Assembly (NCBI GenBank): GCA_024509875.1
Contig: JAMPIV010000594.1
Span: forward strand, 158,501-222,500
Direction: 5' to 3'
Length of the DNA stretch: 64,000 bases
Source of the DNA: Oreohelix idahoensis
Taxonomy: Eukaryota > Mollusca > Gastropoda > Stylommatophora > Oreohelicidae
A program made the position numbers and the translations under genes. The notes beneath the pieces are model-generated. The model worked only from the letters and a program-made list of their open reading frames with translations, did no database searches and had not been told where the DNA came from. Shown here piece after piece: positions 20,938-30,650 of the stretch (the stretch's first letter is position 1; every line of letters begins with the position of its first letter).

Positions 20938-21010
20938 ATTTTACTCAATAAAGTCAATAGACACTTTGAGCCCTCATGGGTATTTAAAATTTAAAAAAAA
21001 ATTTAAAAAG
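20938..21010 (+). mobile_element. U2-headed short retroposon, copy 5 (headless)
   Basis: TTTACTCAATAAAGTCAATA, CACTTTGAGCCCTCATGGGT and an A-rich tail match the 3' half of copies 1 and 4; the U2 head is absent. The sequence after its tail (GTATTTAATCTTAATG) resembles that after copy 4 (GTGTTTAATCTTAAC), so the two loci may be related by duplication. Confidence 0.55.
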
Positions 21011-21054
21011 TATTTAATCTTAATGAAAATATTACATGGTATTATTTTTTTAAG

Positions 21055-21410
21055 GTGAGGAAGGTGGTTGAAGTAACAAGAAGAGACATGGTCCACAACC
21101 AGACGATACGTCAAGGCCTAAAATCCCACCTCCTGCAGACCCAAATAGAACAGTCCCAACTAAGATGGTTTGGTCATGTCTGCAGAATGGGAGAAGATCG
21201 GCTACCACGACAAGCAAAGAACCAGGGATCCAGACCCCAGGACGACCCAGAGTCCGCTGGGAGGAAAACATCAGACAATCTTTGAAGGACCGAGGACCAG
21301 AATGGAACCAGGCCAGGAGGAAGACAGCCGATAGGATAGTCTGGCGCTCTCTCTTTCAAACCTCTACACCTCATGGTAGAAGGGGAACGACTAAGTAAGT
21401 AAGTATTATT
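21055..21410 (+). pseudogene. LINE C-terminal remnant with (TAAG)n tail, copy 1
   Basis: Frames reading LRWFGHVCRMGEDRLPRQA, then RPRVRWEENIRQSLKDRG and WNQARRKTADRIVWRSL give the conserved end of a LINE polyprotein: the RWFGH block and the GRPRxRW block seen downstream of RT. One frameshift near 21240. The stop is followed by TAAGTAAGTAAG (21393-21406), a microsatellite-type LINE tail. A very similar remnant, reversed, lies at 62482-62757. 5'-truncated; no RT core. Confidence 0.75.
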
Positions 21411-22409
21411 TTTTTTACATCATTTTTAAAATGCGTACTCAAAATTTGATTGTATCGTTATTTTTAGTGAAAAGGCAGACTTATTCGCTTTCACTTATGG
21501 TATGTCGGTGCTTCAGAATTATTTTTTTATAAACCTTCGACCCGCTTAGTATTAAAATTTAGAAAATGCCTGGATTTAGTCTGGTTGTTTAATTAACTGT
21601 ATCAACATATGTAAAAAAACCAATTTCAATCGATAGTCGCTTTTTTCCCCGTTGCAATTAAGTTATTTTATAGTAAAATCTTTAGTTTTTGCGGAAAACA
21701 AAATTATCAGATAGCTATGATCGTTGAAGGACCGTTTAAATTGAAATTATTTTTTCACAGGTTGCCAGGTCACAAAATTTGGTTTTTACCGCTTTGGTTA
21801 AAAAATAATAATAAGCTGGTGGCTTTTTGTCAAATATGTATTCAATTCATTTGAATGAATATTTATTTTGATTGACAAAGCAGATTTATGCATTCATTCG
21901 TTTTGACGTGCTTCAGAATTTTTTTTAAATAAACCTTCGGCTCCGCTTAGTACTAAAATTTAGAAAATGTCTAGGAAACATAATGTTTCTACCGATGTTT
22001 ACAAGGAAAGCAATCTATATGGTAAAATTATGAATCAAGGGGAACAATCAAAATGGTAAAATTATTATTAAAAGGTTGTAATTTACTAATCTAGATTTCT
22101 TTATTTTACAAAGCTATTTAAATTATTTAAACGAATAGTAATGTTTTAGGCAAAAATATTTTTTTTTAATTACTTTGATTTTGTACTAAAAAGTTATTAT
22201 TACGTTGTAAATCAAATTTAATTACATTTTACACAGCAGTTTCTGTTCATTTACCAAATATTACATAGTATTTCGAAGACTAATCACATCATAACTGAAA
22301 CAAACTGCAATATCTTTTGTAAACAGAAGAGTCATAATGTGTGGGTGTCCACAAAGAGGAAATAAATGTATTTAAGAAACGTTAATGTTATCGGTTCGCC
22401 CCAGTTTCC
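21411..22409. other. AT-rich stretch with a ~70 bp direct repeat
   Basis: The block GTGCTTCAGAATT...AAACCTTCG, then CGCTTAGTA and TAAAATTTAGAAAATG, occurs at about 21510-21575 and again at 21909-21970. No gene recognised. Confidence 0.45.
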
Positions 22410-22700
22410 ACATCTATGGAGTACTGTGACACGTTGAAGATTTACGACAGCAATGTCCGGCACCCGTGATTAAGGGCTTGGGACAGAGCGACCGCCAAGC
22501 ATTCAAACAGTGGTCGTTAAATCGTGGCAGGGAAAATCGGAACACGGGACATTTTTTCTTGACGGTGTATACATGGAGCGCTGTGACACGTTGAAGTTTT
22601 AAGACCAACCAAATGTGTCCGGAACCTGTAATTATGGGGACTGGGACTATGACGACGACCGCCAGCATGGAAAGTCGGCAAATAGCGGTTGAAAATAGGT
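22410..22700 (+). repeat. Two-copy degenerate tandem repeat (~155 bp period)
   Basis: CTGTGACACGTTGAAG occurs at about 22425 and 22580, each time followed by related text (GTCCGGcACC, GGGACaGaGCGACCGCCaaGCAT and its variant). The family is not recognised. The antisense open frame across it follows the repeat. Confidence 0.55.
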
Positions 22701-22739
22701 TTTTTTTCAACACTACAATTACAAAATTTGTAATGTGTA

Positions 22740-22935
22740 ACTTTTAGAGTACAAGAGTTTGTAAATGACTGTATGCAAGGAATGAAAGTTTTTTCTTTGT
22801 TTTTTTTTTTTTTAAACAGCTGCTCATTGCATTTTCATTTTTATACTTATATTCATACTATTGTCAATGTTTCAATGCAAATGGCTTTGTAAATTTCCAT
22901 GGAATGTGAATAAAGATGTTAAAATAAAATATATA
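22740..22935 (+). mobile_element. Retroposon 3' tail, family T, copy 1
   Basis: Shares with 23285-23496 the order TTTAGAGTACAAGA, ACAGCTGCTCA, TTTTCATTTTTATACTTATA, TGTTTCAATGCA and GAATGTGAATAAAGATGTT, ending in an A-rich run. AATAAA plus poly(A) marks it as a retroposed 3' end. The parent element is unknown. Confidence 0.65.
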
Positions 22936-23284
22936 AAAAAAACGTTTCGCCAGACAAACAAATCTGGTTCTATTCAGCACTCCTGTCCAACCCAAGCTTG
23001 GATAAACAAGCACCGTCGCTTGAAAAGATTGTCAGACAGATTATGCGATAAAATATTGTCGCTGACCGTCTGAGACGTTCCCCATGCCATGTCCAGCATA
23101 AAGAGTAAAATCTAAGAAGCGGAAAAATGAAATGCCAAATAAAAGCGATCGGAGAGAAAAATGAAGAAAAAGAAATGATACTGCCGTAGGGCTGGAGGTG
23201 TGAGAGATCACAGAAAAGGACAGAGACAGAAATTCCGTCACAAATATATCTACATAGTAAATGAATACTATGATTACAACAACA
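22936..23284. other. No gene seen
   Basis: Unrecognised sequence between the two copies of retroposon tail T. Confidence 0.4.
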
Positions 23285-23496
23285 AAAATGTGCAATGTAT
23301 ATTTAGAGTACAAGAAAGAGTGTGTAAATGAGTGTGTGCAAGGAGTGAAAGGTTTTTTGTTGCTGTTGGATACAGCTGCTCACTGTATTTTCATTTTTAT
23401 ACTTATATGCATGCTATTATTGTTAATGTTTCAATGCATATGTCATTGTAAATTTCCACGGAATGTGAATAAAGATGTTTAAAAAAAAAAAAAAAA
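23285..23496 (+). mobile_element. Retroposon 3' tail, family T, copy 2, fused to U1
   Basis: Second copy of tail T, with AATAAA at 23469-23474 and a 16-base poly(A) at 23481-23496. The base after the poly(A) is inside a U1 snRNA copy, so the insertion cut U1 at about its nucleotide 38. Confidence 0.7.
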
Positions 23497-23628
23497 AGGC
23501 GGTGCTCCCAGGTTGAGGCCCTTCCATTGCACTCCGGTTGGGTTGACCCCTGCGATCACCCCAAATGCGGGTGACTCGGGTGCGTAATTTTTTCGTAGGG
23601 GGGGGGACTGCGTTCGCGCTATCCCCTG
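23497..23628 (+). ncRNA. U1 snRNA copy, 5' truncated
   Basis: Follows metazoan U1 snRNA from about nucleotide 38 to the 3' end: CTCCCAG, CATTGCACTCCGG, TTGACCCCTGCGATCACCCC, the Sm-site region AATTTTTTCG, and the terminal stem-loop GGGACTGCGTTCGCGCTATC closing with CCCCTG. The 5' splice-site-pairing region and most of stem-loop I (70K-binding) are missing, replaced by the poly(A) end of another retroposon. A pseudogene or remnant of a U1 gene rather than a working snRNA. Confidence 0.85.
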
Positions 23629-23949
23629 ACATACAATTAACGAGTGGTTTAGGTTGTATTTAATTCAAACTTGTAGGAGACATTTTAGCACGATAGGAAA
23701 CATACGTTACACTATTCGAAAACTTACTGAGAAAGTCATGGATTTATAGAATGACTTGCGAGTCATACAGTTTGTCAACATACATGGCAGGATGTTACCT
23801 AGGCCTATAGAGTTCGTCAGCATGCTAGAAAACATACACTGAGTGACAGAAATCTGAAAATTAAATACATAACATTTCTGAAATTCTTATGTGTAATGAA
23901 TCTGAAATTTTGTTGTGTAACAAAACTGATATGTTGTGTTTTAAAAGTG
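23629..23949. other. No gene seen
   Basis: Unrecognised sequence between the two U1 copies. Confidence 0.4.
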
Positions 23950-24057
23950 TGGCCCTTCTGCTGCACTCTGGCTGTGTTGACCTCCCCCATGCGGGTGACT
24001 CAAATTCGCATTTTTCTTTTTTCTTTTCGTGGGGGACTATGTTCCCGGTATCCCCTG
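23950..24057 (+). ncRNA. Second U1 snRNA copy, diverged
   Basis: GGCCCTTCTGCTGCACTCTG, GTTGACC, GCGGGTGACTC and GGGGGACTATGTTCCCGGTA with TCCCCTG keep the U1 order, but with a deletion after GACC, a T-rich expansion at the Sm-site region and many substitutions. Older than the copy at 23497 and certainly a pseudogene. Confidence 0.7.
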
Positions 24058-24511
24058 ATAAACAAATCGCACAAGAATGGCGTTGAATAGTAGACGTGAG
24101 AATACACAGCCTTGTCAAACTCCTGTAGTTATAACAAGTGCTTCAGAGAATCAGTCAGTTGTTCATGCATAAATCTGAAATTTGGTAGTGTAACAAAACT
24201 GACAATAAAATATTCAAGGACCACCTCTGTGAATTTGCAGGATAGTAAGTAGCATTGTGGCTACCTGTCTAGGTGATTTACATAGGCCTATCTTGGACAT
24301 CAACACCTGATGCATAACGAGAATTAGATAAGTAATCATTACTTTGAAGAAACAAGACCCAGGAGTCACCAATCGGCCTAAATGATGAACAAAGCCATTG
24401 ACACATTATAATTTTCCAACTTGTGATTTGTTAAAATTTATATCTGCAATCTTTACCAAACTTCTATTTAAAGTAATAAAGTAGAGATATATGTTAAAAA
24501 AAAAAAAGAAG
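24058..24511. other. No gene seen; ends in a poly(A) retroposon tail
   Basis: AATAAA at ~24475 and a poly(A) run at ~24495-24507 suggest another retroposed 3' end just before the inverted repeat arm. No gene recognised. Confidence 0.4.
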
Positions 24512-24595
24512 AAGAGGCTCTTCTATAGTTGTATATGTGCCAGTCTAAAACGGGTTGCGCCTCGCCAATGTAAGGCAATATTTAAGTTTTATTTT
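24512..24595 (-). repeat. Inverted repeat arm (partner at 20755-20850)
   Basis: The reverse complement of this block, with CTTAAATATTGCCTTACATT and GGCGAGGCGCAACCCGTTTT, matches the left arm. See the left arm for alternatives. Confidence 0.6.
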
Positions 24596-24838
24596 TGGCC
24601 CTTAATAAAATAAACCAGCTCAAAGCTAAACAATACACCAAAACGAAAGATTTTTATTTAGACATGTGTCCTAATATAACAGGCGTTATCCATGTTTCTC
24701 ACCGAAATGAGAAACTTCTGTTTACATAATACAACTGCTACAGGTGGGGTTATCTTCTTGCAGTAATTAGTTGAACATAGAACAAAGATCATGGAAAGTA
24801 CATGCATCGTACTAATAACACGAGTGTACACGGGTATG

Positions 24839-25436
24839 ATTATACATGACATCAATGGTTGAAGAACTCAAGTCGTCAGGTGGAGGGTCCACAAAATATC
24901 CTTACGTTTAATTCACATCAGAGATAACAACTTCATAGGTATGACATACATTATCGTCGAATCCTTCAACAGTCTCGTGTCAACCATACATTTCTGGCCG
25001 CTTTACTAGAGGTGAAATCCACCCAAGTAATGTGGGCCAGATAACGTGGACATAAAATTATACTTGAACACTTCCTTAGTTTATCACGAACTTCTCGCTA
25101 AGTTCTGAGTCATCTTAGTTAATCTAGTGGCGGCCTTCGAAGAATATAAAATGCCACTTGGAGCTCTTCGTCCGCAATATTAGGAGCTTGAATAATACGT
25201 CTTACCATGAAGAACACATATAACGAAAGGCCAAGAATAATAGCCGTTAGCATAAATTAGTGCAGAACGCGTTACGTCATTAACAACTGGTGACGTATTA
25301 AATGTGCAGCGTTCAAAATAAGTTAAAACCCGTGCAAAAACATGATTTACCACAGAGAGACATATTACTGAAAATTAACTGGTAATAGCCTATGTGTGAT
25401 CATGATACAAAATACATTAATATCCTTTCTTTAACA
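24839..25436 (-). repeat. Element 1, 3' LTR (left)
   Basis: About 598 bases (plus strand TGATTATACATGACATC to CTTTCTTTAACA), repeated in the same orientation at 33533-34149 with scattered differences; on the element's minus strand it starts TGTTAAA and ends ATAATCA. It lies downstream of RNase H of element 1. No matching 5-bp duplication is visible at the outer ends, so the element is decayed or rearranged. Minus-strand open frames inside are remnants of no recognised protein. Confidence 0.7.
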
Positions 25437-26116
25437 ATACCCCTGTCGGTCGGGTATAAAAAAATCAAAGCATTTGATTTTTTCGCAATATATGAGATAT
25501 ACGACATCATCTAAGTCAAAACATCGAACGTATCATACGGCCAGAATTGATCACATAACATTGTCAATAATATTGTCATCGTCAAATAGTGTAACCAGTG
25601 TGAGTCAAAATCTGTAGGCATATGTACTAATGGAAGTAATGATGCAAAACAACAAGACGTTTCGTCTCAAGTCAAGAAAAGAAAAGTAGAACATTTCAAT
25701 CATACAACAATAAAGAAGATAAATGTAAATGAACACAAGTGTGCATGAGTGTGATATGAGACAGGAAATCAGGAGAAAAGAGAAGTAACTGGCACCAAAA
25801 AAATTATTATTTGTTATCTCCCCTTAATGAAGACGACAAAATACAAACAAAAATGATGGATGTAAAAGAAAAAAAACCAAGCCTAAGGCAATGCACATAT
25901 GAAAATCCATATACAAATTACACTATGTAGAAATGTTAAGTGTTAAAGAAAGAGGTCCCATATCAAATTACAATTATATGCTAGTTATAGCGAATATAAC
26001 AATAATGTCAAGAGAATGAAGCTCACTAGCACAAAAAATGTTTCTTAAACAGCTAATGTTCATAAATACCACTGCAAAATTAGTCCACAGGAAAAATAAT
26101 TCATTGTGTACATTAT
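25437..26116. other. No gene seen (inside element 1)
   Basis: AT-rich sequence between the 3' LTR and an LTR-like block; no coding content recognised. Confidence 0.35.
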
Positions 26117-27144
26117 TGTCACGTATATATGTAAATAGTACAACAGTGACCCGACCATCTTTGCTTCCCCATCTAAGGTTTATAATTTTTACTACGCAAA
26201 AACCATGCAATTCGCTGACTGAAGACTCACTGTTTAAGCCACGCCTATTTTTTCTGTTTACATGCGCTGGCAAGTTGTTTACCTACATTCGTACAGGCTA
26301 GATAACAGTAAGCGAGAGCATGATTCGCTTATCGGAATTATCACGCGAGCTGATTGCCAATCATTATTGTTGACAGACAGAAGCTAGCGTAGAGATACAA
26401 TTGGGTCCTTCGAAGAGAGGCGACGGGCAGGAATTTTGCCGCGTAACCGTTTTGATGTTCAACATTTCAGGGGACCTAAGCAAATCAAGGGGCGATAATA
26501 TTATTCCCGAACCTTGGAAGTATTTGATCTGCGGCAGCGGACGAAATCTAAGAAAGCCTGTTCGCTTGGCCACTGTCTCTGTTGTTGGTCGGCATCGGTG
26601 AGCAAGAAAATCTTTACCTCGGGAGTCGAACTCGTTGATTTCCCCTGATACGATCGAATGCGTGAATTATCGCAACCTTTAGTGAAATAACACCATTTCT
26701 GTATAAATACTCCGTCCTCCCAAAGTCAGTTATCTAGTCGCTAAGAAAGTTTGGAAAATCTAGCTCGTTATTCTAGAGCCATTGTGAAAGTGTTATAGCA
26801 TTCCGTGGAGATTGTTTCATTTCTGATTGCGGTATTAGATATTAGCATTTAAGTGATTTAATGTGTTAAGGTTATCATTATAATTCACTGGTATTTTCTA
26901 GGTGCTAAGACTAGCGTATTAAATAACGCATAGCTACGTTTTTCCAGTTGTAATGTAATTCAACCACCCGCTATCACCCAGAAAGATATGTTTTAATTGA
27001 CTAATAAATACACTAGGCGACTGACAAATGACGGAATATAAATTCACTTCTTATTCATTGTGTGTAATTATATAGGTGACTAGTTTAATATCATGTGGCG
27101 AAACAAATAGCTAGTAATGACAAGCGATATTTATAAAGTTGTCA
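26117..27144 (+). repeat. Possible solo LTR with a pol II promoter and polyadenylation signal
   Basis: The block runs from TGTCACG to TTGTCA and contains a TATA box (TATAAATA, 26702-26709) 26 bases before an initiator-like TCAGTT (A at 26728). An AATAAA (27002-27007) with GT-rich text follows about 270 bases later: the U3-R-U5 order of an LTR. No second copy exists in the window and I find no clear target duplication, so the limits are tentative. Confidence 0.35.
26702..26731 (+). promoter_or_regulatory. TATA box plus initiator
   Basis: TATAAATA at 26702 and an initiator-like TCAGTT around 26726-26731 at canonical spacing. Likely the promoter of the LTR-like block around it; no downstream gene recognised. 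Confidence 0.45.
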
Positions 27145-28922
27145 TAATTAAAATAACACTGATATTGTGCGCTGAGTATTTTACCGGGCGGGAAGGGGAA
27201 GGCGCATACTGAGCGAAGCGTGATAGGATAGGCTAAGACACGTGTGCGTTTGAATTTAATTAAATGACGGAGAGGAGATTGATATTGTGGTTAAATGTTT
27301 TGTTTCCTTCCTAATTTAGTACTGATCACAAACCAGCTGCCAGCGGTCTAATAGCACCAGTAAACAGTTCTTATTATTATCGGGTCTTCGTTGTTGCCCT
27401 GTTCGGTCCTCTTGCTTCATCCAGAGAGAGTCCAAAACTATAAACAATAAGAATAATCATAACTGAATTGACAAAATACCCAGATTTTTCATTCAATTTT
27501 ATCAGCCCGCTGTGGCCAAATATATACATATAACATATTTTTCCGACTACTGACAATTGTGTTTCCATGTGGATTTATCCAGGAGAATACATTGTTTCAT
27601 AATCGGCACAACCCCAGAGAGAAAAACCGACAGGATATACCCTCATCAATTTTGTTTTATTAACATTTTATCGACCAAATGTTTCCTTTAACTATTGGAA
27701 GTACTGTCTACTCTCTACAGTGAATACTAGATCGCGGTTTATATTTTGCTACATGAACTATCTGATGTGACATTATCGTATCCAATAAGCACCACCAAAG
27801 TAGGCGTTGCCCATTAGGAAAATTAATTATTCGTGGAGGAACTGGAGAAGCACAACACTGGATTACGATACATGTACATTGATGTTTACGTTCAAGAGGT
27901 TGTTAACCAAGTATTAGGTAAGGTGTGATTGATGTGGCCACGGATGACAGAGTGGGAGTAAATACGTTCTAGTTACGGAAACTGTACCATCCTTTATTTT
28001 CTTTACAACTACTGTTATTTTACGGGAAAGCTTAACTAGGAACTTTGTTCTTTGCTTATTTGTCTATTCTTAACCCTAGTGTTAATCTTTGACCTTTTGG
28101 GTTATTAACTTCTTTTGGGATATTTTCTCAGCAAGAGGGGAGGGCACTTATGGGGTTATTTTCCTATGTCTGTAACCAATGTTTATATTAATTTCTATAT
28201 GTTTGATGTTGTGAGGAGTTTAAATGATAATAAACTAAACAAATACTTAATTAATTGTGTTGTTCAGCCCAGCCCATACACATATTCCATTTACCATAGT
28301 TTTTACGTTTGTGCGTCTTGTTGTCACATAACTGTGTGTGAGTGGTTAAACGTATATGTTACATGTATGGATAGTAGGATTGTCTGATAACAAATTACAG
28401 TCGTAAAGATAGGCTGGACTAGAGTATCTTCTCAACCCAGTGACAGATTCTAGCATTAAACTATTCACTTGTGAAATCTATTTCTTATACCTTATTTCTC
28501 ACTTATTTACCCCTTTTTCTATTCTATTCAGACGGGACCAAATCTATCTCTAATACATATCTAAATCTACGACAATTATTAAAGCCACCACAAAACTATT
28601 GTTTATGCAACGTTCATGTACATCGTAAGATACAGTTCCTAGAGACACTTTTCAAAGATGCGCAATCAGGGTGTGTAGGTAGAATGTATCAGGATCGCAC
28701 TGAATCATGATAGTCAAACCAAAGTAAGAGCAGGAAATGCGGCTGGATCGCATTAGAGATGTCGAAACACTTGTCACTGAAAAAATATCAGTTATCTCAT
28801 AGGATGCATCAGGGACAGGGATCTGTTACACATCCACATCTGAAATGAATAAAAGCTATGCAATACAGTCTGTTTGTCTGTTCAACAACATAAAGAAGTC
28901 GTATAGAAGTCTGATAGCTGTG
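27145..28922. other. No gene seen
   Basis: Between the LTR-like block and the RNase H end of element 1. Open frames up to 90 codons lack recognisable motifs. The functional elements 2 and 3 have only 0.4-1.0 kb here, so much of this is probably inserted DNA. Confidence 0.35.
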
Positions 28923-30311
28923 TCAGTCCAACGTATCAAGTGCTGATGGAGCACAGCGGGATAAAATGTCAGCCACCACGTTAGATGATCCCGGGATAGC
29001 TTGAATCTCAAACTGGAATGGTTGTAATAAGATTGCGAAGCGGACAAGTTTGGCGTTCTTGTGATTAGCACGCTTGAGAGCAGCTACAGACTTCTGGTCA
29101 GTCTGTATAATAAACGGTGCTCCGAGAAGGTAGCGTTCCAGCTTCTGAATGGCCCAAACGACGGCCAAAAGTTCCCGCTCCAACACATGGTCCTTTTTCT
29201 CTGTGTCAGAGAGCTTGCGGGAGATATACAATGTAGGATGAAGCACTCCATCAAAGTCTTGCATCAAACAAGCACCCAAGCACAGAGAGCTAGCATCTGT
29301 GCGGAGATAATAAATACGATTTATGTCTGGTAACCTCAAAATAGGAGGATTAGAAAAAACATGCAATATATGATTAAAAGCAGCCTGCCAATCTTGTGAC
29401 CAATGTACGTTATTTGGAAGATCCTTCCTTAATAACGAGGATAGGTCAGTAGTGACGGTAACAAGAGCAACATATGTGGGATCGAACCTACGACTCGCGT
29501 AATCAGCATGAAATAGTGTGCTGGGCGAAAACGACATCGTAATGAAAAAGAGAACATGGTCATTATAGTTACGTGAGCACCTAGCGACTGACAGAAAAGG
29601 TACATCATGATGTATTGGCTGAGCATGAGGATAACCACCAACACAGAAATTGCTTTGCCAAGGTACAATAGAAAAGTGATACGTAAATAAAGATATCATG
29701 CCTAAGAGGAAAGGAGATAAGGAGTGCTCTTTCCAAGATAAGCTGAAAAGATATATGTTATATATGATCACATTACGTGGTATGACATCCAATGATGACT
29801 GAACCTGCTGAGTCATCACAGGTTGTGAAATGAAATGCACAGGCATGTCATTGGTGGAATGATCCAACAATGCTAAATGACCATTGTCATTAGTAACAAC
29901 CATTGTACTGAAAGCAAACACGACCAAAGTAACCAACATTATTCTGTGAAGAAAATGTAGGTAAATAGTAGAATATAATCGCCAAATAACATGGTCGCAT
30001 GTCATGAGAGTGGAGAGTAGCATCCTAGTGATCAGAGGCCATAAGGATAAGAAAAGGATGATACGGAAAGTTAGGTTTGTGTCAGATGTGTACTTGTGTA
30101 TAGGCATATCATTGTCTAACTGTGTGACACCTTCTGTAAATATGGAGTTCAAGTCCTCACTGGCAGAAACATCAGCTATGATTTCATTATGATCGTCATC
30201 ATTAGGAGTAACCTCATCATTTTCCAAAATGGTACAGAGATCAAAACTGAAATGAACATCTTTGCTCTCGTGGATACGACCAACAGTTAAATCAGCAATA
30301 GTGTTCCTCAA
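28923..30311 (-). pseudogene. Element 1: protease end, replaced core, RNase H
   Basis: One continuous 462-codon frame. Residues 1-18 (IADLTVGRIHESKD) match the end of the protease region of elements 2 and 3. Residues ~20-75 are acidic linker. Residues ~80-285 have no similarity to integrase or RT and are hydrophobic, with candidate membrane segments near 80-103, 119-139, 198-217 and 250-262. From ~288 (TDLSSLLRKDLP) the Gmr1-like RT connection and RNase H resume: LRTDASSLCLGACLMQ, ERELLAVVWAI and FIIQTDQKSVA. Thus integrase and nearly all RT are gone. A tRNA box B-like GGTTCGATCCC lies in the replaced part near 29480 (minus strand), so a SINE fragment may contribute. Whether the frame encodes anything is unknown. 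Confidence 0.7.
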
Positions 30312-30314
30312 AAG

Positions 30315-30650
30315 TCATACCTTAACCTTCCCTGAAAAAAATGGTGTATGAATGTTAACAATTGCTGTGGGATAAAACTCAACCGTACCACGGAATGTAA
30401 TACATTTTACAAAACCACCCGTAGCAAAGGAAGGATGTAGAAGAGACTGTCTGATCCCAACAGGAGTACACCCCGAGTCACGGAGCAAAGACACCTGGGT
30501 ATTATTCATCAACCCCCTGTGAAATAGTAGAGTGCCTGTGCCATCATGAGCCGATAAGCCGGTAACAACTGGCAATGGGTGCCCACACTTCAATATCGAA
30601 GTACTATCTGCCTGAAAAAGAGTGAGACAATCTTGGCAATGTGAGGCTAC
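30315..30650 (-). pseudogene. Element 1: zinc motif and aspartic protease
   Basis: Minus strand: CQDC, thirteen residues, then CGHPLPVV (30650-30560; CxxC-x13-CGH), then the retropepsin active site LLRDSGCTPVGIRQSL and the flap region KCITFRGTVEFYPTAIVN. In elements 2 and 3 the same order is found. It would cleave the Gag-Pol polyprotein. Separated from Gag by a stop near 30651 and from the next frame near 30312. Confidence 0.75.

Noticed and set aside
28923..30311. Calling the hydrophobic segment an envelope gene
   Set aside because: It lies between protease and RNase H rather than after Pol, has no signal peptide or cleavage site that I can see, and includes a tRNA box B-like stretch; only the replacement itself is supported.
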